From NCBI GenBank assembly GCA_947568835.1, contig OX387612.1:9176001-9240000 (forward strand): a stretch of DNA of 64,000 nucleotides. The letters are read 5' to 3'. Position numbers and translations under genes: made by a program. The notes beneath the pieces are model-generated. The model had not been told where the DNA came from. It did no database searches and worked only from the letters and a program-made list of their open reading frames with translations. The stretch is from Protonemura montana. Taxonomy: Eukaryota; Arthropoda; Insecta; Plecoptera; Nemouridae. Of the stretch, positions 22,199 to 33,700 are shown piece by piece; the first letter of the stretch is position 1; every line of letters starts with the position of its first letter.

Positions 22199-22369
22199 AA
22201 ATAATTGAGCTTGACGGAAGATGGTACGATAGAAACAAATATAGGAATTTTTAAAAAGTTAAGAAGAGGTTGAAGAAGAAGACAATTTGTTTTGGGGTCG
22301 AATATCATGTGAATTTTTATATTGTTATAAGTAAATGTTGAGTCCGCAAAATATCTTAAACGGATGGTT

Positions 22370-22530
22370 TTTAGACTCATGTCTACTTGATGTAACCTTA
22401 GCACTAGTTTTGACAAAAACTATTTGAACTGGGTTTTTGAATGCTAAGTAAAGGGCTACTAAATGTCCCGATGTTTCGTAACATATACTAGTTACTTCTT
22501 CAGAGGTTAGAGCAGTTTTCTTTAAAAAGT
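22370..22530 (-). mobile_element. Element D, reverse copy downstream of the receptor
   Basis: On the minus strand: CTCTAACCTCTGAAGAAGTA, GTTACGAAAC, ACCCAGTTCAAATAGTTTTT, TAGTGCTAAGGTTACATC. Keeps the canonical CTGAAGA and GAAAC. Confidence 0.75.
22473..22503 (-). ncRNA. Hammerhead-ribozyme-like core
   Basis: Minus strand CTGAAGA, stem AGTAAC...GTTAC with an 8-base loop, then GAAAC. This equals the invariant CUGANGA and GAAA of hammerheads around a 5-bp stem II. The GTC cleavage site found in the sister copies is lost here, so this copy is probably inactive. Confidence 0.35.
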
Positions 22531-22902
22531 TAGGAAGGAGCTGTTTGAAGAGATTTCCATGAAAACTTTTAATCATATGCAGTGAAACTCGTATATTTCT
22601 GTCCGTTACGCCCGATTTCACACCAACGTCGAGCTGAAAAAGGTAAAATTAATATTTTTTGATATTTTGAAAGGTTGAAAAGAAGATAGCACAAATACCA
22701 CAAAAAATTAAATGTGTAAATTGACATTCAAGTGTGATATTTATTCAAGAAGGCACTGGTTTGTAACACAAAACAAATTAAATTTTGAAACTGTCATAAC
22801 TTGTTCAACTTTATTTTAATTGCAAGATCGATGTGTACTTAGAGCACACGTTGGATTTGTTTGATTCAATTCTTGAAGCTCATTTATCCGTTCAGCGTGT
22901 TT

Positions 22903-22908
22903 AATAAA
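22903..22908 (+). terminator. Possible polyadenylation signal of the ionotropic receptor
   Basis: AATAAA about 700 bases after the receptor stop codon and before the next SINE. It is the clearest such hexamer there, but the region is AT-rich, so chance is a real alternative. Confidence 0.3.
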
Positions 22909-23155
22909 CTTATCAAAACAAGATATTTAAATCAGATTTCAGGCAATCTTTTCTTAGCGTTGGTTAATTATATATACATTTTTGTTTACTTAAAATAATG
23001 TTGGATTTTTCTTATAAAATTCACTTACTTTAAAATATAGTTGTACTTTTAATTTGTGTTGATCTCACCTGCTTGTTGTATTTACTTAACTCCTTGTCAT
23101 TGAATATTTATTCTTCATAAACAAAAATATACATATATAAATTATATCTCAACTG

Positions 23156-23852
23156 AACCGAACGGTTTGGCGTGTTGGAAACACCGGTTCTCGTGAGATC
23201 ACCGAAGTTAAGCGACACTGCGCTGAGTCAGGTATTGGGTGGGTGACCATCATACACATGACCAGTTCTGTTCGGGAGAGAGGTTGGAGGAATGAAAGTT
23301 AAGCAACACTGCGCTGAGTCAGGTATTGGATGGGTGACCATCATACACATGACCAGTTCTGTTCGGGAGAGAGGTTGGAGGGATGAAAGTTAAGCAACAC
23401 TGCGCTGAGTCAGGTATTGAATGGGTGACCATTATACACATGACCAGTTCTGTTTGGGAGAGAGGTTGGAGGGATGAAAGTTAAGCAACACTGTGCTGAG
23501 CCAGGTATTGGATGGGTGACCATCATACACATGACCAGTTCTGTTCGGGAGATAGGTAGGAGGGATGAAAGTTAGTACAGCAACTTCACTCGCCTTGCTT
23601 ATCAACCTCTCGACAGCAAGGATTTGTGGAGGAATCCTGTTGTTCACGTTGTACCGTCCTTCGGAAGGGACGTTAAGCCGGTGGTCCCCTTGGTGCTCTT
23701 CGACAGGAGTAGGCTAGGTGCTGGCACCGGATTCACCCTCCTCCCTTCTAGGCTAGGTTAGGTTTATCATCATCCACTCATTCACCAACACCATTAGACC
23801 AGTGCCGCATGGCCAGATGTCAAAACAGTGCGTCGTTAAACACCACAAATTA
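23156..23852 (+). mobile_element. 5S-derived SINE, full length, four 5S boxes
   Basis: Complete head (CCGAACGGTTTGGCGTGTTG), four reiterated 5S boxes, body, TAGGCTAGGTTAGG, CATCATCATCC, and tail GTGCGTCGTTAAACACCAC with an A-rich end. A good reference copy. Between IR and ankyrin. Confidence 0.92.
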
Positions 23853-23939
23853 TAAAATATAAAATCTGTACAAATATCTGTAAATTCGTACAAACAACAT
23901 CAATTATATTTATTTTCCGCGCATCTGCTGAGTCGATAA

Positions 23940-24347
23940 ACTAGTAGTTAATTGTTCTGTCGACAGGTGGCGCGCTGTGCTTAAACTCGCACGGTCGGCA
24001 CCTTTTCTCGCTATCGACGAGATGTTCAATGAGCGGCCGCCATTTGTGTTAGTCTGTCAACAGCGATCGTGTGGTGCGGTGCTATAGATCGCGTGACATC
24101 TCTAATCACTGTAACAGTCGCTAATCATGTAAAAATAATAATTATAACACAATCATTTTAAACATCACTAAGCCTGCGGATGCATCCATTCAATTTACAA
24201 CAACACCTTTAGACATAATCGATAAGTTAAACTTGAAAACATATTCGGTAAATGTCAGTGTGCGAGTGAAGTTTGTTAGTAGGCATTGCGCCCAAAGCGA
24301 AGGTTTTGTGTGTTTTGAATAGTTTTTGCTAGTATTTGCAGTTAAAA
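23940..24347 (+). promoter_or_regulatory. Putative promoter and 5' UTR of ankyrin
   Basis: CpG- and GC-richer patch (GATCGCGTGACATC, GCGGCCGCCAT and similar, 23980-24110) directly upstream of the ankyrin ATG, after the last SINE. An arthropod-type initiator TCAGT lies at 24255-24259. No TATA or DPE at the expected distance. Transcription start not determined. Confidence 0.35.
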
Positions 24348-24452
24348 ATGCCGGGTGAAGTTGAAGTTGAAGACAAGAAAGATGTCGAGAACAAGGCACC
24401 GGTCGTCGTCAATGGGAATAACATCGAAACTCTTCCCCGATCGAACAAACAG
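24348..24452 (+). CDS. Ankyrin exon 1 (leader)
   Basis: ATG in context AAAAATG opens [20 protein letters not shown] and ends RSNKQ at donor GTATAA, phase 0, matching exon 2 across 30.6 kb. The leader is acidic and hydrophilic, with no signal peptide. The linkage rests on phase, on the N-terminal position and on the absence of another start near exon 2. Confidence 0.75.
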
Positions 24453-27400
24453 GTATAAACCAGTAGCGAAAACAAAACGTTGAAGCACCGGTTCTGCTAT
24501 CTCTGTGTGTTAATTGTTTGCAAGGCTGCTTATCTATTGTAATTAGCTTGATTACTACTCGACTTGTAGGGGATTTAAACGCTAAATAATTTCAGCGCTT
24601 TCACAGAAGGTTGTGCGTTCAAACGAATATTTGAAAATAACGGACCGGATTGTGACCATTCCACGTTACATATTGGAGTAAATACTTATGGCATTACTGA
24701 TTAATTTATATGCATTTAGTTTCGGTATAAATAGTACATATTCTGAATATAAAGAACGTTATAATTGCGCGTCCGTGTTGTTTACGGAGGGGGTGGTTCA
24801 CCCTAGCTTACTTGAAATAAGCAATCACTAGTTTGCTGGGGGCGTAAACCCTTCTAACCTTGCATACAAGTGTAAATTTGGTATAATCATTTCTAGAAAC
24901 ATCGCTCTCCTGACTGTTTCAAATGAAGTAAAAGATTTTAAAGTGGTTTCGATTCAATTTCCTTTGCATATTAGCATAATTTTTTAACAAATCGTAGACG
25001 CCATATCATGGTTACATTTCTTACAAGCATATTCAAAGACTGATTCTAGCCCAAGGCTATAATGTTCATTCTGTTAGCTGATTATGACTTAACTGTCAAT
25101 TTATCTACAATATGAAGAACATTAAGGCTGGATTTTAACCATGCATGAGTAACCCCCTCTTGACTATAAATTAGGGACTGTCTGATTCTAGCGTTATGGG
25201 ATTTAAACCAGATGTGCCTAGTGCTCCTTTCAGATAAATAGATAAAGTTGAAGGATAGATTCTTGGTTAATAGGTCATTGCTCTTGAGTCTCTCTGCTCT
25301 TGAAAGGGGTTGTAAATGGTAATAACTATACTTTGTAAGTATTGCCTAGGCACGAACATTGACTTTGGAAGGTATAAGTTGTTGAACAATTTTTTTTAAA
25401 CATTGACATTCATTTTCTGGACGATACTCGTTTTTACTAAATAGTTTTTTTAACTGTCAATGAATTTGATATTTTTGGTTTCGAAACAGCATGCCAATTG
25501 AATTGTGGTGTTTAACGATGCACTGTTTTGACATTCGGCTCTGTGGCATTAATCTAATGGCGTCGGTGAATGAGCGGATGGTGATGAACCTAGCCTAGAA
25601 GGGAGAATGATTTATTTATTAGTAGTGTTTAACGGCGCACTGTTTTGACATCTGGTCATGCGGCACTGGTCTAATGGCGTCGGTGGATGATGATAAGGAT
25701 GAACCTAACCTAGCCTAGAAGGGAGGAGGGGAAACCCGGTGCCGGCACGAAGCCTACTCCTGTCGAAGAGCACCAAGTGGACCACCGGCTTAATGTCCCT
25801 TCCGAAGGACGGTACAACGCGAACAACAGGATTCCTCCACAAATCCATGCTGTCAAGAGGTTGATAAGCAAGGCGAGTGAAGTTGCTGTACTAACTTTCA
25901 TCCCTCCAACCTCTTTCCCGAACAGAACTGGTCATGTGTATGACAATCACCCATGCAATACCTGACCCAGCGCAGTGTTGCTTAACTTCGGTGATCTCAT
26001 GAGAACCGGTGTTTCCAACGCGACAAATAGTAAATTATACTGTTCAAATATAAAATCATGGCCATTTCCGTTTTGAGTTATGTCCAAAGTTATCACGCTA
26101 TCTTCTCGACTAATTTACATGCCAGTCGCAATTTAAAAATCGTGCAATACCTTTTTTCCTCGAAGCATAGAGAGCTAATGTTTATTTTTAAATTCCAAGG
26201 ACGTACGTCGAGTAAATTACGGTCGAGGCGTAACCCGATAAACTGGACGGTCTAGGTTAGGTTCGGTTTGAATCTAACCCGAGTCCTGACCAAAAGCTCT
26301 AACAGAGATCGCCCTCAAATAAGCTACACTAGGATTACTTTGAGTTTGCCACTTTCTGGGGTGCTTGTACCAACCTAGAAAACATGACACCATGATGCTA
26401 CTGTTACACTAGGATTTATTTGAGTTTGCCACTTTCTGGGGTGCTTGTACCAACCTAGAAAACATGACACCATGATGCAACTGTTACACTAGGATTTATT
26501 TGAGTTTGCCACTTTCTGGGGTGCTTGTACCAACCTAGAAAACATGACACCATGATGCTACTGTTACACTAGGATTTATTTGAGTTTGCCACTTTCTGGG
26601 GTGCTTGTACCAACCTAGAAAACATGACACCATGATGCTACTGTTAACTATCCGATTTAAAAGCAACAAAATAATGTTTTTATTTGGTTGAAACATTTAA
26701 TAATTTCAGGAAAATAAAATATTTAATGAAAAACAATACATTTTTATCAACTAAAGTTAAAATTAATATATTTTGGATTACTTTTAACTTTTATCAGGTT
26801 TAGGCAGGAAACCAAGCTCGCAAACTGCTTTTTGGCAGCCATTGCTAGAATCCGCTAGTGTACGGTAGGTATTTAGCAGAAGTCATTAGGACTTTTAGTT
26901 TTGCATTTAAGTTCTTATTTTTCAATAGAATTAATTTCACTTAAATTAACTGATAAATCCTCAAAGAATTTAAGTGCATGATGCATTGTTTGGTCATAAT
27001 TTTCTGGTTAATTTTCAAACTCCCCGGTGAAGACTGGCTTTATTTTGCATTCTAAAGTTGGCAATGTGTAGTCAGAGTCCACCAGCTTGTGGCAAGGTAA
27101 GGCTAACACAACTGTATGACCGCTGCTCGCGAATGACAGAAATTAAAAAACTGTTTTTTTGAAAGCTAAATAAAGAAAATTTAGTTGTTCTTCACTTAGC
27201 ATTTTATTTATTTTAGCTATAATATACATGTGTTTTATGTGATACATCGTCAAATTTTCGTAAAGTCATCGTAATAATCATAAAATCATGAAGCATAATC
27301 ATCAAAGGTATAAAATTCTATGGTTATTAAAATTTGTTTTAGCCTTGTCTTACCAAACCGAACTTAAAAAGTTTTTGTCTAAAATCGCCAATACTACACG

Positions 27401-27743
27401 TGTATGGTTATGATTTGCTTTTAAAAGTTTTTGATGACGTGTTGGGTGAGCCCAGCTGATTTTTTTTTTTGCGTTTTGAGGATTAATCGTTTTTGATTTC
27501 TGCCAAAAAGTCCTCGAGATTCATTAGTTATTGATTGATTATAGTGTTTAACGACGCACTGTTTTGACAACGGGTTCTGTGGCACTGGTCTAATGTCGGT
27601 GAACGAGCGAATGATGATGAAACTAACCTAGCCTAGAAGGGAGGAGAGGAAACCCGATGCCGGTATCAGATGGCCATCGTTGTCAAACTTTCTGCTGAGC
27701 AAACGAGGCCGGAAACAAATAACGAAATTAAATTAACACTCAG

Positions 27744-27779
<36 letters not shown>

Positions 27780-30700
27780 TTTTATTTATTCTCGATTGAC
27801 CAATAGCTTTGGTATGAGACATGTCATTACAATATATCCGTGTTTTACACTCAGTCATGTTATATTATATTTACATATTTACTTAGTTAATTCTATTACA
27901 TACTAATCACACAGTCTTAAAGGCTAAAAAACTATTTACAGAATAAAATGCGTTATCTGCCAAAAACTTTTTAACATTAATTTTAAACACCTCGTCATCT
28001 TTGTTAGTTTTTTTGATGCTAAAAATGGATAATATTTTGTTATAAATTAATATTCCAAGCATAAAAGGATTGTTCTTGTCGTATTTTGATTTTGTTTTCT
28101 CATTTTTTAAAATATGTGAGTTACGTGTGCTATTGTTCCGTGAGCTGCTACCCAGATTTAGATGATTAATATTATCAATCATAAAACATATGGCACAATA
28201 AATGTATATGCACGGTAAGGTCATTATTTTGTATTTTTTAAAATAAGGTCTGCATGAGTCTTTGTAGTACATTCCTGGCGTACAGGGATTTCTACTTGCT
28301 GATGACAGGAGTCGGATTGCTTGCTTTTGTAGTATGAAAAGGCAATTTATATGCCGAGATTGCCCCCACAATAAAATTCCATACATTAGTCGAGAGTGTA
28401 TAAACGAGTAGTAAACTAATTTGGCTGTTTCAAAATCGGTGATTTGCATCATTCGTTTAATTAAGAAACACCCAGATGCAATTTTTTTTCCTATTAGATT
28501 AATGTGATCATTCCAACTAAGTTTGTTGTCAATTAAGATTCCTAAAAATTTTGTGGTGTTTTGAGCCTGAATGCTTTTCCCATTTAAGTATAGTAAGGGA
28601 CTTGTTTGAAGATGCATATTATTATTTGGGTGAAATTGAAGAATTACTGATTTTGTATAATTTATTGCCAAAGCATTATTATGAGCCCAATTTTGAAAGC
28701 TATCTGTGGCTTGTTTATTGAAATGTACTTCCTCAGGACTAATACTCCGGTCATTTACTAGGAAGTGGGTGGTGTCATCAGCAAATAGTGTCATTTTACC
28801 ACGGTCAATACAAAGGGGCAAATCATTTGTATACAAAATGAACAACAGTGGAGCAATTATTGACCCCTGTGGGACTCCGAAGTTGATTATCGCCTCAGTG
28901 GAGTAGTATTGGCTATGAGAGTTATTAATTTTTGTGATATGACGTCTATTTGAAAGATACGACATTATCCAATTATTTGCTACTCCATTTATGCCAAAAA
29001 GTTTCAATTTGTTTAATAGTAAGGTGTGGTCCACCATATCAAACGCCATTTTTAGGTCATAAAATACACCAATTGAGGATTTTCTATTATCTAAAGAGTT
29101 GTAAACTTCCCTTATAAAACTGAGCATGGCCGTTGTGGTAGATTTTCCTTTCCTTTCCTAGATTGAGGTATTTAAGTATTAAAATCCTACCCCTGAAATC
29201 ATAACAGTGATTTCATTCACGTGTATCTTCTCTCACAGGCTAGACTGTAGCAATGCAGGGGACAGTCCTTGTGCTGGTATCTTCTCTCACGGGCTAGACT
29301 GTAGCAATGCAGGGGACAGTCCTTGTGCTGGTATCTTCTCTCACAGGCTAGACTGTAGCAATGCAGGGGACAGTCCTTGTGCTGGTATCTTCTCTCACAG
29401 GCTAGACTGTAGCAATGCAGGGGACAGTCCTTGTGCTGGTGTCTTCTCTCACGGGCCAGACTGTAGCAATGCAGGGGACAGTCCTTGTGCTGGTATCTTC
29501 TCTCACAGGCTAGACTGTAGCAATGCAGGGGACAGTCCTTGTGCTGGTATTTTCTCTCACGGGCTAAACTGTAGCAATGCAGGGGACAGTCCTTGTGCTG
29601 GTATCTTCTCTCACGGGCTAGACTGTAGCAATGGTGGGGATAGTTCTTGTGCTGGTATCTTCTTTCACGGGCTAGACTGTAGCAATGCAGGGGACAGTCC
29701 TTGTGCTGGTATCTTCTCTCACGGGCTAGACTGTAGCAATGCAGGGGACAGTCCTTGTGCTGGTAACTTCTCTCACGGGCTAGATTGTAGCTGCTTCTCC
29801 TGGCGATATGCAGCCTAGAATATATGTGATGCCACGCCCTTGGCACAACCATGCATCACACTGACATAACTGCGGCACAGTTCAATCAAAGTCCAGACAA
29901 AACATGTCTACTGTACTTCCACAGACAATAATTTTCAGCAAAAAAAACACACGATTTTTTGTTGCCCTCGACTGTATTTTTAATTTGATTGCATGCGGCG
30001 ACGCTCTCGAGCATGACGTCTGATTATTACGGCGTCCGCCGGACAGTTATGTGAGTCATATTTGGAATTGGTGCGGGGCTTCCTTCCTAGTAACAGCGAT
30101 TGTGTTGTTCTTTGAAGAGATTGTAAACAACAACATTGGTTACCATCAGTCGATATTTTGGTTAATGTATATGTATATAAAAAAAAAAAAATATATATAT
30201 ATATTTTTTATAGGGGAGGGGTGACCCGAAGGTTTTCCTTGATGGTTGTTAATTAACGATCTAGAATTTGATTTCATTGAGGTTTTGAGAGCCGTTCGTG
30301 TATATGTATTTGATATTTTGTGAATGGTTTTTAGTCATAAAAAAGACTTCTCCCTTTTTATGAGTTCTTTTAGAAGTCTTTTTAGAAGTCCTATTTAGGA
30401 CTGACAGCCAGTCCTTCACAAAAGAACTTTAACCGAACATCTACAAGATGTCTCCACCGGGGTTGCACCAGCTCCGCGCGATAGCGCTCCCACTCGAACA
30501 CAGAATTACTAGCTGTTAGTGAATTCAATTGTTTTCCTATTGCATCGTCGAAATTCTAGTAGCAAGAAAAGAGCACCGGGAGTGACACGAGAGCGAGCAA
30601 CTCTGCCAGTCGAACACGTGAAAGTTGCACTGGGGCAGAGTCACATGCCCAGTCGAACACGTGAAAGTTGCACTGGGACAGAGTCACATGCCCAGTCGAA

Positions 30701-33700
30701 CACTTGAAAGTTGCACTGGGACAGAGTCACATCCCAGTCAAACACGTGAAAGTTGCACTGGGACAGAGTCACATGCCCAGTCGAACACGTGAAAGTTGCA
30801 CTGGGGCAGAGTCACATGCCCAGTCAAACACGTGAAAGTTGCACTGGGACAGAGTCACATGCCCAGTCGAACACGTGAAAGTTGCACTGGGACAGAGTCA
30901 CATGCCCAGTCGAACACGTGAAAGTTGCACTGGGATAGAGTCACATACCCAGTCGAACACGTGAAAGTTGCACTGGGACAGAGTCACATGCCCAGTCGAA
31001 CACGTGAAAGTTGCACTGGGGCAGAGTCACATGCCCAGTCGAACACGTGAAAGTTGCACTGGGACAGAGTCACATGCCCAGTTGAACACGTGAAAGTTGC
31101 ACTGGGGCAGAGTCACATGTCCAGTCGAACACGTGAAAGTTGCACTGGGGCAGAGTCCTAGTCGAATAACCCCATGGATGGTCAATACCTTCTTAGGGTT
31201 TTCGTATGGGTATTTTCTTACCTTGAGAGAAGGTTTATAAACTATCCGTTTTCATTTACAACCAATTCACTGGCAACATTACCTAATGTGCGATTTTTTA
31301 ACATTATTTTTACCTGTAGGCAATGTTTATTTACAGTCGACAACGAATAAAAAAAATTTACCTGTTCACTTTAGGAACATAAAACCAGAGTTTCCTTTTT
31401 AATTGTATCTGTGAATTTAGACGTCTTTTTTAGATAGCTCACTGGTGACGGATTTCACCTACGCCATTTAAAACGCTCTTAAACGCAGTTAAGTGGTGAT
31501 TTTAACCGGCGCAGTAATTTGCTTTAAAACAATGATTTATGAATAATTGCAAACCAAGAAACTGAGACAACACACGAAGAACAAGAAAAAATCGTTTTTA
31601 ACAAAGTATTTGCTTCGAAACAGAATATTTAGTGACTTGGAAATACAAACGAAATATCAATGGGACTTCTTACTTCGACTTCCAAATGACAGTTTAAAAG
31701 TTAAATACTCATCCGTCGAGGTTCAAATAATAATAATAATAATAATATATTTATTCAGCCTGAATTGATCACAGTACATGATATTGGTAAGTCAATTCTT
31801 CTGATGCTAGGTATTTTCTTTATCACTGTTCACTTTGTAGTAGCATTTGGTAAGCAGATACAGTTCTAGACTATCTTGAAATTTGTAGTCTTTTAGTTTT
31901 TTTAACTTCACTGGCAGTTCGTTATGTAATGCTGAGCCTGCATAAATTGGGGGCAGTCGTAAAACGGCGATTAGAGCAGAGAGAAAATAATGACGGCTGC
32001 TAAATATTTAAAATTATAAAAAAATTATAAAATTATATTTAATATTTAATTATTTTATGTGAAAGGTCAAATACCTTCCTGAAACAATAAATTCAATTTA
32101 CATTTTTTTTTTAAATTGTGTTTCTATAAAAACATTCTTTTTCAAATCTGTCAAAATTTCGACTGAACGGGGAAAATCAATTTCAGCCTAAAACATCCCG
32201 TTAAACTCCGATTAAGGATGATTTAAACGGCTTTGTTAAAATCGGGCCTGGAATGAGTAAATCTTGAGCTGGTTTTAGCGAATCAGAAGAACGGACTGGA
32301 GTGGTCAAGACGTTTGGGCTACTTCTTGGTGAATGCTTGTAGCGAGTGCGTTGAGTGCTATCAAACCGGTAGGTACCAAGAATTCGTGCGCCTCCTAAGA
32401 TGAGTAATAAACATAGAGGCCTTGACTGTGTTGCCTTGTTTACTGATCTGTGTGAGAACTTTCATTGGTATTTTACGTTTAGAGTTGGGCTTGAAATCTG
32501 GGCTCGAAAAAGGAAAAAGACAAAAAAAAAAAATCTGTTCTTTATTTTAGATATTGGCCGATTATCACTATCTTCTTGCAATATCTTGTGCGTTTAGTTC
32601 ACTGGTCTGCCGTTTTGTTGGTTACTTTTATTACTATTCTAAAAAAAATATAGCTATATAAATACAACTTTCTATCTTGTTGTCAAGCTATTATTAGAAT
32701 AAAGATAATTATAGAGATGTCGACCTGGAGGATTTTGCAACAATACAAAACTACGCCAAATTTAATATCATATGAATTCAGTGGTAATATTCATATTATT
32801 AAACAAGGATGTAATTTTTGTTGTCAACTTTGAAAAGAAAAAATAATTTTAGGCTCGTTGGCAGCCCAACGTTTGGTAGACATGGAGATGCTGAGATCGC
32901 CTGACAGAGCTTCTCAATTCTGATATCTTATGTTACCACGGGTATATCATGGCCTAGCATAAGAGGTTCAATGGTAGATTCAACGTTTGGTAGCCATGAA
33001 GATGCTGAGATCGCCTGACAGAGCTTCTCAATTCTGCTATCTTATGTTACCACGGGTATATCATGGCCTAGCATAGGAGGTTCAATGGTAGATTCAACGT
33101 TTGGTAGCCATGGAGATGCTGAGATCGCCTGACAGAGCTTCTCAATTCTGCTATCTTATGTTACCACGGGTATATCATGGCCTAGCATAGGAGGTTCAAT
33201 GGTAGATTCAACGTTTGGTAGCCATGGAGATGCTGAGATCGCCTGACAGAGCTTCTCAATTCTGCTATCTTATGTTACCACGGGTATATCATGGCCTAGC
33301 ATAGGAGGTTCAATGGTAGATTCAACGTTTGGTAGCCATGGAGATCCTGAGATCGCCTGACAGAGCTTCTCAATTCTGCTATCTTATGTTACCACGGGTA
33401 TATCATAGCCTAGCATAGGAGGTTCAATGGTAGATTCAACGTTTAAAGCCATGGAGATGCTGAGATCGCCTGACAGAGCTTCTCAATTCTGCTATCTTAT
33501 GTTACCACGGGTATATCATGGCCTAGCATAGGAGGTTCAATGGTAGATTCAACGTTTGGTAGCCATGGAGATGCTGAGATCGCCTGACAGAGCTTCTTAA
33601 TTCTGCTATCTTGTGTTATCACGGGTATATCATGGCTTCATACGCAATTAGCTTTACAGGTTATGAGGATGAATTGCAGTCAGATCTGACCTAACTATTG

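Larger units (their letters stand above)
27749..29130 (-). mobile_element. 5'-truncated non-LTR retrotransposon (LINE)
   Basis: Minus-strand element: reverse transcriptase frame, short 3' UTR with AATAAA, then an (ATT)n tail shown as (AAT)n on the + strand at 27749-27779. The 5' end breaks off near 29130, so the endonuclease and the first RT motifs are missing. This is the usual dead-on-arrival product of target-primed reverse transcription. Confidence 0.9.

Noticed and set aside
23752-23765. TAGGTTAGG as telomeric repeat
   Set aside because: Short and present at the same place in every SINE body, so part of the SINE.
29207-29852. Long open frames of about 200 codons on both strands
   Set aside because: They are made entirely of the 54-bp satellite, whose period is a multiple of three; no start context or unique sequence supports a protein.
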